A stretch of DNA of 64,000 nt from JBBPZA01 sp963797015 (GTDB lineage Bacteria; Actinomycetota; Thermoleophilia; Solirubrobacterales; Solirubrobacteraceae), in the NCBI GenBank assembly GCA_963797015.1, contig CAWCNV010000007.1, forward strand, positions 186,001-250,000. Reading direction: 5' to 3'. Positions 43,606 through 52,621 of the stretch are shown here, piece after piece (positions within the stretch are counted from its first letter, which is position 1; each line of letters begins with the position of its first letter). The notes beneath the pieces were generated by a model. That model was not told the origin of the DNA and did no database searches. It saw only the letters and a program-made list of their open reading frames with translations. The translations under genes and the position numbers were made by a program.

Positions 43606-44805
43606 ATGCGCCTTAACGCCCCAGTCGCCCTCGCCATCGCGGTCGTGATCGTCCTCGCGATCGCCGGTCCGGCGAGCGCCGCCGTCGAGCCCGGGGTCGA
43701 CGCCGACATCACGCGCACCGAGGGGTCGGGGACGCGGGTCGATCGCGTGCGCGTCGACCGCACGCTGCGGGCGCTCGCCGACTCCGGCACGCGATGGGTC
43801 CGGCTGCCGATCCTGTGGACCATCGCCGAGCCGCGGGCGAAGGGCTCCTACGACCAGGGGTATCTCTCGGACGTCGACTACGCGATCGCGGGCGCACGGC
43901 GGCTGGGCATCGACGTGCTCCTCCTGGTCGAGGGGACGCCGCGCTGGGCGTCGGCCCGGCCGGTCCCCTACGACCAGCACTTCCGGCCCGCGCGCTACGG
44001 CGACTACGCCGACTTCTACGCGTACGTCGTTCGGCGCTACGCGCCGCTCGGCGTGCATGCCTACGAGGTCTGGAACGAGCCCAACTCGCGGTTGTTCTGG
44101 CCCTCGGCGCCGGCGCGGGCCGGCATCCAGGAGCTGGTCGATGCTCCTACCGGCGCCGCTCAGTACGCGGAGATGCTGCGCGCGACGTACCCGGCGATCA
44201 AGCGCGCCGACCCGGCCGCGACCGTGATCACGGGCGGGTTGTCGACCAACGACGCGGAGTACCTGAATGCTCTGTACCGGGCGGGCGGCGGCCGCTACTT
44301 CGACGCGGTCGGAGCCCATCCCTACAGCGACCGGGAGCCCCCGGACGCTCCGTGCCAGGAGAACCCCGACGGCAAGGCGCCGCGGCAGCTCTTCTGCGGG
44401 CTTGCGTCCCTGCGCCAGGTGATGCTGCTGCCCGCCAACGATGACGGCGGGAAGCGCATCTGGGTGACCGAGCTCGGATGGGCGAACTGCCCCAACTCGT
44501 GGCCCGGCTGCTTTCAGCGCGGCGTGACGCTCCAGCAGCAGGCGCAGTACGAGACGCGCGCGTTCGCCCAGCTCAACTCCGCCTACCCCTACGTGAAGGT
44601 GGCCCTCTGGTACAACCTGCGCGACGTCGTCGGGGGCCCTCCGTACGACGATCCAAGGGACTGGTCGTCGAACCTCGGGCTGCTGCGCGAGGACTTCCGC
44701 CCCAAGCCGGCGTACCTCAGCTTCAAGCGGTACACGGCCACACTGGGGCGCGGGCCGTCGCGGGGAGTCCAGGCCGTCGCCGGGGCGGGGGTGTGGGGCA
44801 CGTAG
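43606..44805 (+). CDS. Secreted clan A (GH39-like) glycoside hydrolase
   Basis: 399 residues with a signal peptide (APVALAIAVVIVLAIAGPAS then AA). The acid/base motif is YEVWNEPNSR and the nucleophile motif WVTELGWANC; GAHPYSD is a further barrel segment. The C-terminus ends soon after the barrel, with no basic binding domain, unlike the two paralogues at 14928-16385 and 18974-20485. It is the first gene of a run encoding secreted proteins. The 173 bp before it hold no riboswitch or clear promoter. Confidence 0.8.
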   Translation: MRLNAPVALAIAVVIVLAIAGPASAAVEPGVDADITRTEGSGTRVDRVRVDRTLRALADSGTRWVRLPILWTIAEPRAKGSYDQGYLSDVDYAIAGARRLGIDVLLLVEGTPRWASARPVPYDQHFRPARYGDYADFYAYVVRRYAPLGVHAYEVWNEPNSRLFWPSAPARAGIQELVDAPTGAAQYAEMLRATYPAIKRADPAATVITGGLSTNDAEYLNALYRAGGGRYFDAVGAHPYSDREPPDAPCQENPDGKAPRQLFCGLASLRQVMLLPANDDGGKRIWVTELGWANCPNSWPGCFQRGVTLQQQAQYETRAFAQLNSAYPYVKVALWYNLRDVVGGPPYDDPRDWSSNLGLLREDFRPKPAYLSFKRYTATLGRGPSRGVQAVAGAGVWGT

Positions 44806-44905
44806 CCGCCCCGAGCTCGTGAGCCGGGCCGCGCCGGCCGACCTAACCTCCCCGAGCGTGTGAGGCTCGGCCGAACCGGCCGACGTACTTCCGTCCACCC
44901 CGGGC

Positions 44906-44937
44906 GCGCGCGCCTAAAGCGGGCTGCTTTCGCGCGC
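44906..44937 (+). promoter_or_regulatory. Bulged hairpin before the first TSP3/beta-helix gene
   Basis: GCGCGCG (44906-44912), a CCT bulge, AAAGC, loop GGGCT, then GCTTT and CGCGCGC (44931-44937). It ends just before the SD AGGGA (44940-44944) of the gene starting at 44952. It could affect translation or terminate upstream transcripts. Confidence 0.35.
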
Positions 44938-44951
44938 CGAGGGACCGGGTT

Positions 44952-46913
44952 ATGGAGACCCATCGACGCCGTGGCGTCGCCAGGGGAATGGCGACGGGCG
45001 TCGCCGTCCTGTTCCTCCTCGCGCTCGCCGTGCCGCGCGGCGCGGAGGCGAAGCCTGCCAAGGACCGCGACCGCGACGGGTTGAGCGATCGTTACGAGGT
45101 CTCCAAGTCGCGCACGAACCCGCGCAAGAAGGACACGGACCGCGACCGGATCTCCGACGGCAAGGAGGTCCGGAGGTTCAAGACCAACCCGCGCAAGCGC
45201 GACACCGACGGCGACGGCCTCAGCGACTGGCGCGAGCTCGTCAAGTTCGATACCGATCCGCGCAAGAAGGACACCGACGGCGACGGAGTCTCCGACCGCA
45301 AGGAGATCCGCCGCGGCTCCGACCCACTGCGAGCCGGCGGCGAAGCGGCGGCCGGAGTGGGCGGCGCGAGCGGCGACCAGTCCGGCGCGGACGCGTCCGG
45401 CGAAGGCGCGACCGGACCGGGCTCTTCCGGCACCGAGCCGACGGGAGGCTCTGACGGGTCGGGCGAGCTCGGCTCGCCGGGACCCGGCGGAGGATCCACC
45501 GGCGACCCGTCGGGCAGCGGCTCCTCAGGCGGCGAAGGTAGTGGCGGCGAGGGATCCAGCGGCGCAGGATCGGCCGGCAGCGGGTCCTCGAGCGGCAGCG
45601 GGTCGACCGGCGGCGGCGGGACCACCGGCGGGTCGACGGGCGGCGGCGGCGAGACCGGCGGCTCGACGGGCGGCGGCGAGACCGGCGGCGAGGCGGCGGC
45701 GACCGGCGGCGGCTCGACCGGCGGCGGTTCGACCGGCGGCGGCGGTTCGACCGGCGGCGGCGGTTCGGCGGGTGGTGGCGGTTCGACGGGTGGTGGCGGT
45801 TCGACGGGTGGTGGGCTGACGCCGTGTTCGACGGTCGTGGGTTCGCTGAGCGCGGTGCAGTCGGCGGTCGCGTCGGCTGCGGCGGGCAGCGTGGTGTGCC
45901 TGTCCGACGGCAGCTACGGGCGGCTCGCGCTGTCGGCGCGCGAGAGCGCCGAGGTCACGGTTCGGGCGCAGAACCCCGGCCGAGCGACCCTCAACGGCGC
46001 CAGCCTCGACGGCAGCAACCTCACCCTCGCGCGCTTCCGCATCGTGGGCGACGAGGTGACGGTCCAGCCGGGCTCGGATCACATGACGGTGGCCGACAAC
46101 CTCATCACCGGTGGCTACTTCGGCGTCAACGCCGGCCCCACCACCACGACGACCGTCAACGACGTGACGATCGTCGGAAACAGGTTCCAGGGCCCCTTCG
46201 GCGAGGACGGGATTCGCGCCAACCGGTACCACGACGGCCCGGATGCCGATCCGTACGGCCTGCGGATCGTCGGCAACGAGTTCACGAACATCCGCGAGAA
46301 CGGCGAGCACTCCGACTGCCTGCAGACCGTCTACACGGGCGACGGCCTCGACTTCGAGCAGAACTACCTCCACGACAACCGCTGCCAGGGCTTCTTCATC
46401 AAGGACCAGATGGCGGGCGGCCAGTGGGGCGTCATCGGCCCGGTCAGCAACGTCGTCGTCACCGACAACCTGTTCCTGCGCAACAACGCCGACTGCGTCC
46501 CCGCCGGCATCTGCGCCGGCAACGGCGGCCCCGGCTACGTCGACATCTTCGGCCCGATCGCCGGCTTCCGCTTCGACAACAACACGGTCTGGACCCCCGA
46601 AGGCGTGGGCGGCGCCGCGGTGTGGCAGAACGACGGCTGGACCGGACCCGAGACGATCACCGACAACCTGATCTACCGGCCCTACGCCACCCCTTCCGGA
46701 CAGGACGACGCCTATCGCCCATCGAGCGCCTATTCCGCCACGGGCAACCTGGCCTGCGACGGCCCGCTCAGCGCCTTCCCCCTGATCGGCTTCCTCAAGC
46801 GATGCTCGCCGGCCTTCAACGACCCGGCGCGCGACGACTACCGGATCCTCACCGGACCCGACGCGGGCAAGGGCGTGAGCTGGGCGCCCGCGAGCCGGAG
46901 CTACGGACCCTGA
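44952..46913 (+). CDS. Secreted thrombospondin type 3 repeat + parallel beta-helix protein (copy 1)
   Basis: 653 residues from ATG 44952 with SD AGGGA. A signal peptide (MATGVAVLFLLALAVPRGAE) leads to four calcium-binding TSP3 repeats (DRDRDGLSDRYE, DTDRDRISDGKE, DTDGDGLSDWRE, DTDGDGVSDRKE) joined by basic linkers. A Gly/Ser/Thr-rich linker of about 160 residues follows, then a C-terminal right-handed parallel beta-helix of about 360 residues (CLSDGSYGRLALSARESAEV, NNLITGGYFGVNAGPT-like rungs, NEFTNIRENGEHSDCLQT, DNRCQGFFIKDQ). This fold is used by polysaccharide lyases, hydrolases and epimerases. No catalytic set is recognised, so a carbohydrate-binding or EPS-processing role is inference. 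Confidence 0.8.
   Translation: METHRRRGVARGMATGVAVLFLLALAVPRGAEAKPAKDRDRDGLSDRYEVSKSRTNPRKKDTDRDRISDGKEVRRFKTNPRKRDTDGDGLSDWRELVKFDTDPRKKDTDGDGVSDRKEIRRGSDPLRAGGEAAAGVGGASGDQSGADASGEGATGPGSSGTEPTGGSDGSGELGSPGPGGGSTGDPSGSGSSGGEGSGGEGSSGAGSAGSGSSSGSGSTGGGGTTGGSTGGGGETGGSTGGGETGGEAAATGGGSTGGGSTGGGGSTGGGGSAGGGGSTGGGGSTGGGLTPCSTVVGSLSAVQSAVASAAAGSVVCLSDGSYGRLALSARESAEVTVRAQNPGRATLNGASLDGSNLTLARFRIVGDEVTVQPGSDHMTVADNLITGGYFGVNAGPTTTTTVNDVTIVGNRFQGPFGEDGIRANRYHDGPDADPYGLRIVGNEFTNIRENGEHSDCLQTVYTGDGLDFEQNYLHDNRCQGFFIKDQMAGGQWGVIGPVSNVVVTDNLFLRNNADCVPAGICAGNGGPGYVDIFGPIAGFRFDNNTVWTPEGVGGAAVWQNDGWTGPETITDNLIYRPYATPSGQDDAYRPSSAYSATGNLACDGPLSAFPLIGFLKRCSPAFNDPARDDYRILTGPDAGKGVSWAPASRSYGP
45833..46030 (+). 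repeat. About 200-bp near-identical segment shared with 49151-49350
   Basis: The segment covers the end of the linker and first rungs of the beta-helix in copies 1 and 3. By eye, only about a dozen bases differ. Copy 2 is much more diverged here. This points to recent duplication or gene conversion between copies 1 and 3. Confidence 0.75.
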
Positions 46914-46941
46914 CGGGGGGCGATCGCCCACGGGTCTCCCG

Positions 46942-47018
46942 CCCGCGGGACCGAGGCGCCCTTCCCCTTCCCGGGCGGCCGTCACCCGCGGGACTGAGGC
47001 GCGCTTCCCGGGCGGCCG
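46942..47018. repeat. Imperfect direct repeat, about 38 bp x 2
   Basis: The unit CCCGCGGGACYGAGGCGC followed by CTTCCC and GGGCGGCC occurs at 46942-46980 and 46985-47018. It lies in the 201-bp gap after the first beta-helix gene. Nothing else is supported there except the inverted repeat at 47032-47055. Confidence 0.6.
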
Positions 47019-47031
47019 CAGGCCGCGGGAG

Positions 47032-47055
47032 ATTCCTTAAGCGCTTGTAAGGAAT
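47032..47055. promoter_or_regulatory. 24-bp inverted repeat upstream of the lipoprotein beta-helix gene
   Basis: ATTCCTTA-AGCGCTTG-TAAGGAAT, with perfect 8-bp AT-rich arms, in an unusually AT-rich patch. It lies 60 bp before ATG 47115, which is compatible with an operator near the promoter. Without a T-run, a terminator is less likely. Confidence 0.45.
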
Positions 47056-47114
47056 TCGGCGCAATATGAGTTGGCCGGAAGTTGTCCGGGCAACCCCGAC
47101 GTTGCTTGCCCTTC

Positions 47115-48308
47115 ATGCGGAACCAAGCCGTCGTGCGATTGCGCAGGGTCATCGCCGCCGGCGCAATCGCGGTATCCGCGGTTGCGCTCGCCGGTTGCGC
47201 CTCTCCGCCGCGCACGGCGCCGTGCGCGCGCGTGGTCAGCAGCGTCTCCGACGCGCAGTCCGCCGTCGCCTCCGTCGCGCCCGGTTCGACCGTCTGCGTC
47301 GCGAACGGCTCGTACGGGAAGCTGACGCTCTCGGCGCGCAAGTCCGCGACGGTCACGATCCGCGCCCAGAACCCCGGTCGCGTGACGATCGCCGGCGCCA
47401 GCCTCAGCGGCAGCCATCTGACGCTGGCGCGCTTTCGCGTAGTCGGCCAGGAGGTGACGATCGAGCCCGGGTCGGATCACATGACGGTCGCCAACAACCT
47501 CATCACCGGCGGCTACTTCGGCGTCAACGCCGGCCCGACCACCACCACTCCCGTCAGCGACGTCACGATCTTCGGCAACAAGTTCCAGGGCCCCTTCGGC
47601 GAGGACGCGATCCGCGCCAACCGCTACCACGACGGCCCCGACGCAGACGCCTACGGCCTGCTCATCGTCGGCAACGAGTTCACGAACATCCGCGAGAACG
47701 GCAACCACTCCGACTGCCTGCAGACGGTCTGGACCGGCGACGGCCTGTACTTCCTCCAGAACTACCTGCACGACAACCGCTGCCAGGGCTTCTTCATCAA
47801 GGACCAGACCGCGGGCGGCACCGACGGCGTCACCGGACCGGTCCTGAACGTGGTCGTGACCAACAACCTGTTCCTGCGCAACAACGCGCCCTGCGTGCCT
47901 GCGAGCCTGTGCGCCGGCAACGGCGGCCCGTCGATCGTCGACGTATTCGGTCCGATCTCGTTCTTCCGCTTCACCAACAACACCGTCTGGACCCCTGGCG
48001 TCGGAAGCGCGTCGGTCTGGCAGGGGCGAGGATGGGCCGGCGCCGAAGTGATCCGGAACAACGTCATGTACCAGGTCTACGGCACGCCGCCGGGCCAGAG
48101 CGACCAGTACGTCCCCTCGTCGCTGTACCTGGCCTCGGGCAACCTTGCCTGCGACGGCCCGCTTCAGACGTTCCCGCGGACGGGCTTCACGACCCGCTGC
48201 TCCCCCGCCTTCCACAAGCCGTCGGAAGGGGATTACCGGATCCTGAGCGGAGCGGACAAGTACAAGGGCGTGAACTGGAGGGTCGCGGACCGCTACTACG
48301 GTCCGTGA
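47115..48308 (+). CDS. Lipoprotein with parallel beta-helix domain (copy 2)
   Basis: 397 residues from ATG 47115. The N-terminus VIAAGAIAVSAVALAGC is a lipoprotein signal with lipobox ALAGC, so it should be anchored on the outer face of the cytoplasmic membrane. It lacks the TSP3 repeats and Gly/Ser linker of its neighbours, but its beta-helix domain is closely similar along its whole length (ARFRVVGQEVTIEPGSDHMT, NKFQGPFGEDAIRANRYHDG, QNYLHDNRCQGFFIKDQTAG). The C-terminus ends VADRYYGP, as in the paralogues (SRSYGP, SRKYGP). Function unknown. Confidence 0.82.
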   Translation: MRNQAVVRLRRVIAAGAIAVSAVALAGCASPPRTAPCARVVSSVSDAQSAVASVAPGSTVCVANGSYGKLTLSARKSATVTIRAQNPGRVTIAGASLSGSHLTLARFRVVGQEVTIEPGSDHMTVANNLITGGYFGVNAGPTTTTPVSDVTIFGNKFQGPFGEDAIRANRYHDGPDADAYGLLIVGNEFTNIRENGNHSDCLQTVWTGDGLYFLQNYLHDNRCQGFFIKDQTAGGTDGVTGPVLNVVVTNNLFLRNNAPCVPASLCAGNGGPSIVDVFGPISFFRFTNNTVWTPGVGSASVWQGRGWAGAEVIRNNVMYQVYGTPPGQSDQYVPSSLYLASGNLACDGPLQTFPRTGFTTRCSPAFHKPSEGDYRILSGADKYKGVNWRVADRYYGP

Positions 48309-48422
48309 CGGACCGCTCGACGTCGCTCCGACGGCGACGCGGGGCGCTGGACCGTTCGCTACTCTGAGCCCCGCCTCAGACCCGATCGCGCTCGGCGGCA
48401 GCCGTCGTGCGCGGCCCGACCC

Positions 48423-48443
48423 GTCTCCGTCGCCGGCGGAGAC
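48423..48443 (+). promoter_or_regulatory. Hairpin before the TTG-started gene
   Basis: GTCTCCG-TCGCCGG-CGGAGAC, a 7-bp stem with a 7-nt loop, ending 8 nt before the SD GGAGGA (48452-48457). Confidence 0.35.
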
Positions 48444-48465
48444 AGTCCGTTGGAGGAACGTCCAG

Positions 48466-50238
48466 TTGCAGCTTAGTCCTGCAAACCGCCGTGGCGCTGT
48501 GCGCGCTCGTGTACTGACCGCCGGCCTGCTCGCGATCGCGCTGCTGCTCGCCCTTCCCGCCACGGCCGCGTGGTCGCGCAAGCGCGACAAGGACGGCGAC
48601 GGCCTCAGCGATCGCTACGAGGCCAAGAAGTCGCGGACCAAAGCGAGCAGGAAGGACACCGACGGCGACGGGATCTCCGACGGCAAGGAGGTCCTCAAGT
48701 TCAAGACCAACCCGCGCAGGAAGGACACCGACCGCGACCGGATCTCCGACGGCAAGGAGATCCGCAAGTACAAGACCAACCCGCGCAAGGCCGACACCGA
48801 CAAGGACGGGCTCAGCGACTGGCGCGAGATCCGCAAGTACAAGACCAACCCGCGCAAGCGCGACACCGACAAGGACGGGCTGGTCGACGGCGCCGAGGTG
48901 CGTCGCTTCAAGACTTCGCCGCGGCGCGCCGACACCGACCGCGACGGGATCCCCGACGGCCTCGAGGTCCTGAGCGGCCGCAACCCGCTCGTCGCCGGGT
49001 CGGGTTCGGGCGGCGGCTCGACGGGCGGCGGCGGGTCCTCCGGTGGCGGTTCGTCGGGTGGCGGTTCGTCCGGTGGCGGTTCGTCCGGTGGCGGTTCGTC
49101 CGGTGGCGGTTCGTCCGGTGGCGGTTCGTCCGGTGGTGGGTTGGCGCCGTGTTCGACGGTCGTGGGTTCGCTGAGCGCGGTGCAGTCGGCGGTCGCGTCG
49201 GCCGCGGCGGGCAGCGTGGTGTGCCTGTCCGACGGCAGCTACGGGCGGCTCGCGCTGTCGGCGCGCAAGGGCGCCGAGGTCACGGTTCGAGCCCAGAACC
49301 CCGGCCGAGCGACCCTCAACGGCGCCAGCCTCGACGGCAGCAACCTCACGCTCGCACGCTTCCGCGTCGCCGGCGACGAAATCCGCGTCCAACCCGGCTC
49401 AGACCACATCACCATCGCGAACAACCTCATCACCGGCGGCTACTTCGGCGTCAACGCCGGCCCCACCACCACCACCACCGTCAACGACGTCACGATCATC
49501 GGCAACAAGTTCCAAGGCCCCTTCGGCGAAGACGGCATCCGCGCCAACCGCTACCACGACGGCCCCGACCCCGACCCCTACGGCCTACGCATCATCGGCA
49601 ACGAGTTCACCAACATCCGCGAAAACGGCGAACACTCCGACTGCCTCCAAACCGTCTGGACCGGCGACGGCCTCTACTTCGAACAAAACTACCTCCACGA
49701 CAACCGCTGCCAGGGCTTCTTCATCAAAGACCAGACCGCGGGCGGCGGCGAAGGGGTCCTAGGGCCGGTTCGCGGCGTCGTGGTGCGCGACAACCTCATG
49801 GTCCGCAACAACGCGCCCTGCGTCCCGGCGAGCCTATGCGCCGGCAACGGCGGTCCGGCGATCGTCGATGTCTTCGGCCCGATCGCCGGCTTCCGCTTCA
49901 GCGACAACACCGTCTGGACGACCGGGAACGCCGGCAACGCGTCGGTGTGGCAGGCCGCGGGGTGGACCGGCGGCGAGACGTTCACCGACAACATCCTGTA
50001 CCAGGTCTACGGGACCCCGGCGGGCCAGAGCGACCAGTACGTCCCCTCCTCGTCGTACTCGGCCAGCGGCAACCTGGCCTGCGACGGGCCGCTCAGGACG
50101 TTCCCGCGGACGGGCTTCACGACCCGCTGCTCGCCCGCGTTCAATGACCCCGCCCGCGACGACTACCGGATCCTGACCGGACCCGACGCGGGCAAAGGCG
50201 TGAGCTGGGCCCCCGCGAGCCGCAAGTACGGGCCCTGA
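48466..50238 (+). CDS. Secreted thrombospondin type 3 repeat + parallel beta-helix protein (copy 3)
   Basis: 590 residues. The TTG start at 48466 is supported by SD GGAGGA 8 nt upstream and by the signal peptide that follows (VLTAGLLAIALLLALPATAA). Six TSP3 repeats (DKDGDGLSDRYE to DTDRDGIPDGLE) are separated by Lys/Arg-rich spacers. A SSGGG-type linker and a beta-helix domain nearly identical to copy 1 follow. About 200 bp (49151-49350) match 45833-46030 almost base for base. Codons from about 49377 to 49735 switch to CAA/GAA/TCA/CTA forms absent from the flanks, as if that patch came from another source. Confidence 0.82.
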   Translation: MQLSPANRRGAVRARVLTAGLLAIALLLALPATAAWSRKRDKDGDGLSDRYEAKKSRTKASRKDTDGDGISDGKEVLKFKTNPRRKDTDRDRISDGKEIRKYKTNPRKADTDKDGLSDWREIRKYKTNPRKRDTDKDGLVDGAEVRRFKTSPRRADTDRDGIPDGLEVLSGRNPLVAGSGSGGGSTGGGGSSGGGSSGGGSSGGGSSGGGSSGGGSSGGGSSGGGLAPCSTVVGSLSAVQSAVASAAAGSVVCLSDGSYGRLALSARKGAEVTVRAQNPGRATLNGASLDGSNLTLARFRVAGDEIRVQPGSDHITIANNLITGGYFGVNAGPTTTTTVNDVTIIGNKFQGPFGEDGIRANRYHDGPDPDPYGLRIIGNEFTNIRENGEHSDCLQTVWTGDGLYFEQNYLHDNRCQGFFIKDQTAGGGEGVLGPVRGVVVRDNLMVRNNAPCVPASLCAGNGGPAIVDVFGPIAGFRFSDNTVWTTGNAGNASVWQAAGWTGGETFTDNILYQVYGTPAGQSDQYVPSSSYSASGNLACDGPLRTFPRTGFTTRCSPAFNDPARDDYRILTGPDAGKGVSWAPASRKYGP

Positions 50239-50295
50239 GGGAGAGCGGCCGGGAAGCGGCCGCCGGCCGCAACGCCGCCGCGTAGGGCTAAGCCG

Positions 50296-51465
50296 CTAGC
50301 CCTCGACGGCGGCCGCGACGGCGGTGCAGACGCGCTCCACGCCGGCCTCGCCCATCGCCGGCCAGAACGGCAGCGAGCAGATCTCGCCGGCCAGCCGCTC
50401 GGCCACGGGGAGGCTGCCGCGGCCCATCCCGAGCGACTCGTAGGCCTCGGTGCGGTGGATCGGCACCGGGTAGTGGATCGCCGAGGGGACCTGCTCGCCC
50501 GCCAGCCGCGCGCGCAGCTCGTCGCGCCCGGGCGCTCGGACGACGTAGAGGTGGAAGACATGGTCGCCCCCGGGCGGCACCGACGGCAGCTCGAGCGGCA
50601 GGCCGGCGAGACGCTCGGTCATCTCGGCGCCCAGCGCCCGGCGCTCGTCGTTGGCCCGCTCCAGCCGGCGCAGCTTGACCCGCAGCACCGCCGCCTGGAT
50701 CCCGTCGAGCCGGGCGGTGCTGCCAGGGAGACGGTGGCGATGGCGCTCGTGCGGGCCCTCGCCGTGGCTGCGCAGCAGCCGCACGCGCCCCGCCAGCTCC
50801 GGGTTCGAGGTCACCACCGCACCGCCGTCCCCCCATCCGCCGAGGTTCTTGGTGGGGTAGAAGCTGAAGCAGCCGAGGTCGCCGACCGTGCCGGCGCGGC
50901 GATCGCCGATCTGTGCGCCGTGGGCCTGGCAGGCATCCTCGACCACCGCGACGCCGGCCCGGCGGGCAACGGCGACGATCCCCTCCACGTCGGCGGTCGC
51001 TCCGTACAGGTGCACCGGGATCACGCAGCGGGTCCGGGCGCCGAGCGCCTCCTCGACGAGCGCCGGCGTGAGCAGGCCCGTGGCCGGGTCCACGTCCACC
51101 ACGCGCGGGCGCGCACCCACGAGCGTCACGGCCTCGGCGGTGGCGATGAAGGTGTTGGCGGGCACCACGACCTCGTCGCCCGGACCGATCTCGAGCGCGC
51201 GCAGGGCCAGGACCAGCGCCTCGGTACCCGAGGAGACGCCGACGGCCTCCCGCGCGCCGCAGTAGGCGGCGAACTCGCGCTCGAAGGCCTCGACCTCCTC
51301 GCCGAGCGTGAACGCGGCCCGCCGCGCGACGTCCGCGACCACCGCGATGAGCTCCGCGAGCAGCTCCGGATCGGCGTTGTCGAGCTCGACGAACGGAAGC
51401 GGCCAGTCAGTGGAGATGGGTTGGGTTGCGGTCACGTCCACCGAACGCCCGACCCCGACTGACAC
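50296..51465 (-). CDS. DegT/DnrJ/EryC1/StrS sugar aminotransferase
   Basis: 389 residues from GTG 51465 (a later GTG is possible). The PLP-binding segments are GVSSGTEALVLALRAL, VVEDACQAHGA and the Schiff-base lysine in FSFYPTKNLGGWGDGGAVV. The C-terminal HYPVPIHRTEAY is typical of nucleotide-sugar aminotransferases such as WbpE, which aminates UDP-3-keto-GlcNAcA. It is divergent from a Gfo/Idh oxidoreductase gene 53 bp away, the partner enzyme in such pathways. Confidence 0.88.
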   Translation of the reverse strand: MSVGVGRSVDVTATQPISTDWPLPFVELDNADPELLAELIAVVADVARRAAFTLGEEVEAFEREFAAYCGAREAVGVSSGTEALVLALRALEIGPGDEVVVPANTFIATAEAVTLVGARPRVVDVDPATGLLTPALVEEALGARTRCVIPVHLYGATADVEGIVAVARRAGVAVVEDACQAHGAQIGDRRAGTVGDLGCFSFYPTKNLGGWGDGGAVVTSNPELAGRVRLLRSHGEGPHERHRHRLPGSTARLDGIQAAVLRVKLRRLERANDERRALGAEMTERLAGLPLELPSVPPGGDHVFHLYVVRAPGRDELRARLAGEQVPSAIHYPVPIHRTEAYESLGMGRGSLPVAERLAGEICSLPFWPAMGEAGVERVCTAVAAAVEG

Positions 51466-51518
51466 TTTTGTCGAGTGCCTGCGAAAGCCCGCGCGGGCAC
51501 GGCCCGTTTGCTCCGGCA

Positions 51519-52619
51519 GTGGGTCAGAACTCGGAGAACGGCAGCCGGCACTGGAAGCCGCAGCTCGTCGATCGCCCCCCCTCGGCGCCGCTCGGGGTGG
51601 CGGTCGTGGGTTATGGCTACTGGGGACCCAACCTCGTGCGCAACGTGGTCGAGCGCCCCGAGCTCTCGCTCACGGCGGTTTGCGAGCGTGACCGCGGCCG
51701 GGCCGCGAAGGCCGGCCACCGCGCTCCCGGCGTGCCCATCTCGGGCAATCTCGACCACGTGCTCGCGCGCGACGACGTGGATGCGGTCATCGTCGCCACT
51801 CCTCCCCGTACCCACTACGCGATCGCCAAGCGCGCGCTGGAGGCCGGCAAGCACGTGCTGGTCGAGAAGCCGCTGGCCACGGCCTCCGACGACGCGATCG
51901 AGCTCATCGAGCTGGCCGAGCAGGGCGGGCTCGTGCTGATGCCGGGCCACACGTTCCTCTACAGCCCGGCCGTCAACAAGGTCCGCGAGCTGATCGAGCA
52001 CGACGAGCTCGGCGAGATCTACTTCGTCACCTCCTCGCGGATGAACCTCGGCAAGTACCAGCCCGACGGCGTGATCTGCGACCTCGCCCCCCACGACCTC
52101 TCGATCCTGCGCTACTGGCTCGAGCAGGAGATCGTGCAGGTCACCACCTCGGCCCGCACCGTGTTCCAGGCCGACGTGCCCGAGACCGCCTTCCTCTCGC
52201 TCCTGTTCGAGGGAGGCACCGCCGCCAACGTCCAGGTCTCGTGGCTCGCGCCGCGCAAGATGCGCCACATGCTGGTGGCGGGCAGCAAGCGCATGGTGGC
52301 CTACGACGACACCGCGTCCGACGAGTCCATCCGCATCTACGACCATGGCATGGACTTCGAGACGCCCCCCGCGACCTTCGGCGAGTACCAGCTGACCTAC
52401 CGCAGCGGTGACGTCGTCGTGCCGCGGATCGAGGCCGCCGAGCCGCTCGCACTGGAGCTCGAGGACTTCGCCCGGGCGATCGCGACCGGCTCGGAGCCCC
52501 GCTGCACGGCGGAGTTCGGCCTGGCGATCGTGCGCGCCATCGAGAGCGCGGAGCACTCGCTGCGCCACGGCGGCACACCCGTCACCCTCGCGGTTCCGGA
52601 CGTCTCGGCCGCCGCCTGA
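51519..52619 (+). CDS. Gfo/Idh/MocA family oxidoreductase (WbpB-like candidate)
   Basis: 366 residues from GTG 51519; no ATG occurs near the start and an earlier in-frame start would overlap the divergent aminotransferase. The NAD-binding motif is VVGYGYWGPNLVRN (about 28-41), the family signature VEKPLA, then HTFLYSPAVNKVRE and ICDLAPHDLSILRYW. Such enzymes oxidise C3 of UDP-GlcNAcA before the DegT aminotransferase acts. It heads a plus-strand run of six genes with gaps of 2-12 bp or overlaps. Confidence 0.83.
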   Translation: MGQNSENGSRHWKPQLVDRPPSAPLGVAVVGYGYWGPNLVRNVVERPELSLTAVCERDRGRAAKAGHRAPGVPISGNLDHVLARDDVDAVIVATPPRTHYAIAKRALEAGKHVLVEKPLATASDDAIELIELAEQGGLVLMPGHTFLYSPAVNKVRELIEHDELGEIYFVTSSRMNLGKYQPDGVICDLAPHDLSILRYWLEQEIVQVTTSARTVFQADVPETAFLSLLFEGGTAANVQVSWLAPRKMRHMLVAGSKRMVAYDDTASDESIRIYDHGMDFETPPATFGEYQLTYRSGDVVVPRIEAAEPLALELEDFARAIATGSEPRCTAEFGLAIVRAIESAEHSLRHGGTPVTLAVPDVSAAA

Positions 52620-52621
52620 CG

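Noticed and set aside
44806..44951. Second c-di-GMP riboswitch upstream of other secreted proteins
   Set aside because: No GGGCAAA or ACGCAAAGCC core occurs before 14928, 43606, 44952, 47115 or 48466. Only 18850-18929 matches.
51426..51518. Earlier start for the Gfo/Idh gene at 51426
   Set aside because: It would overlap the divergent aminotransferase start and add 31 residues without family similarity.
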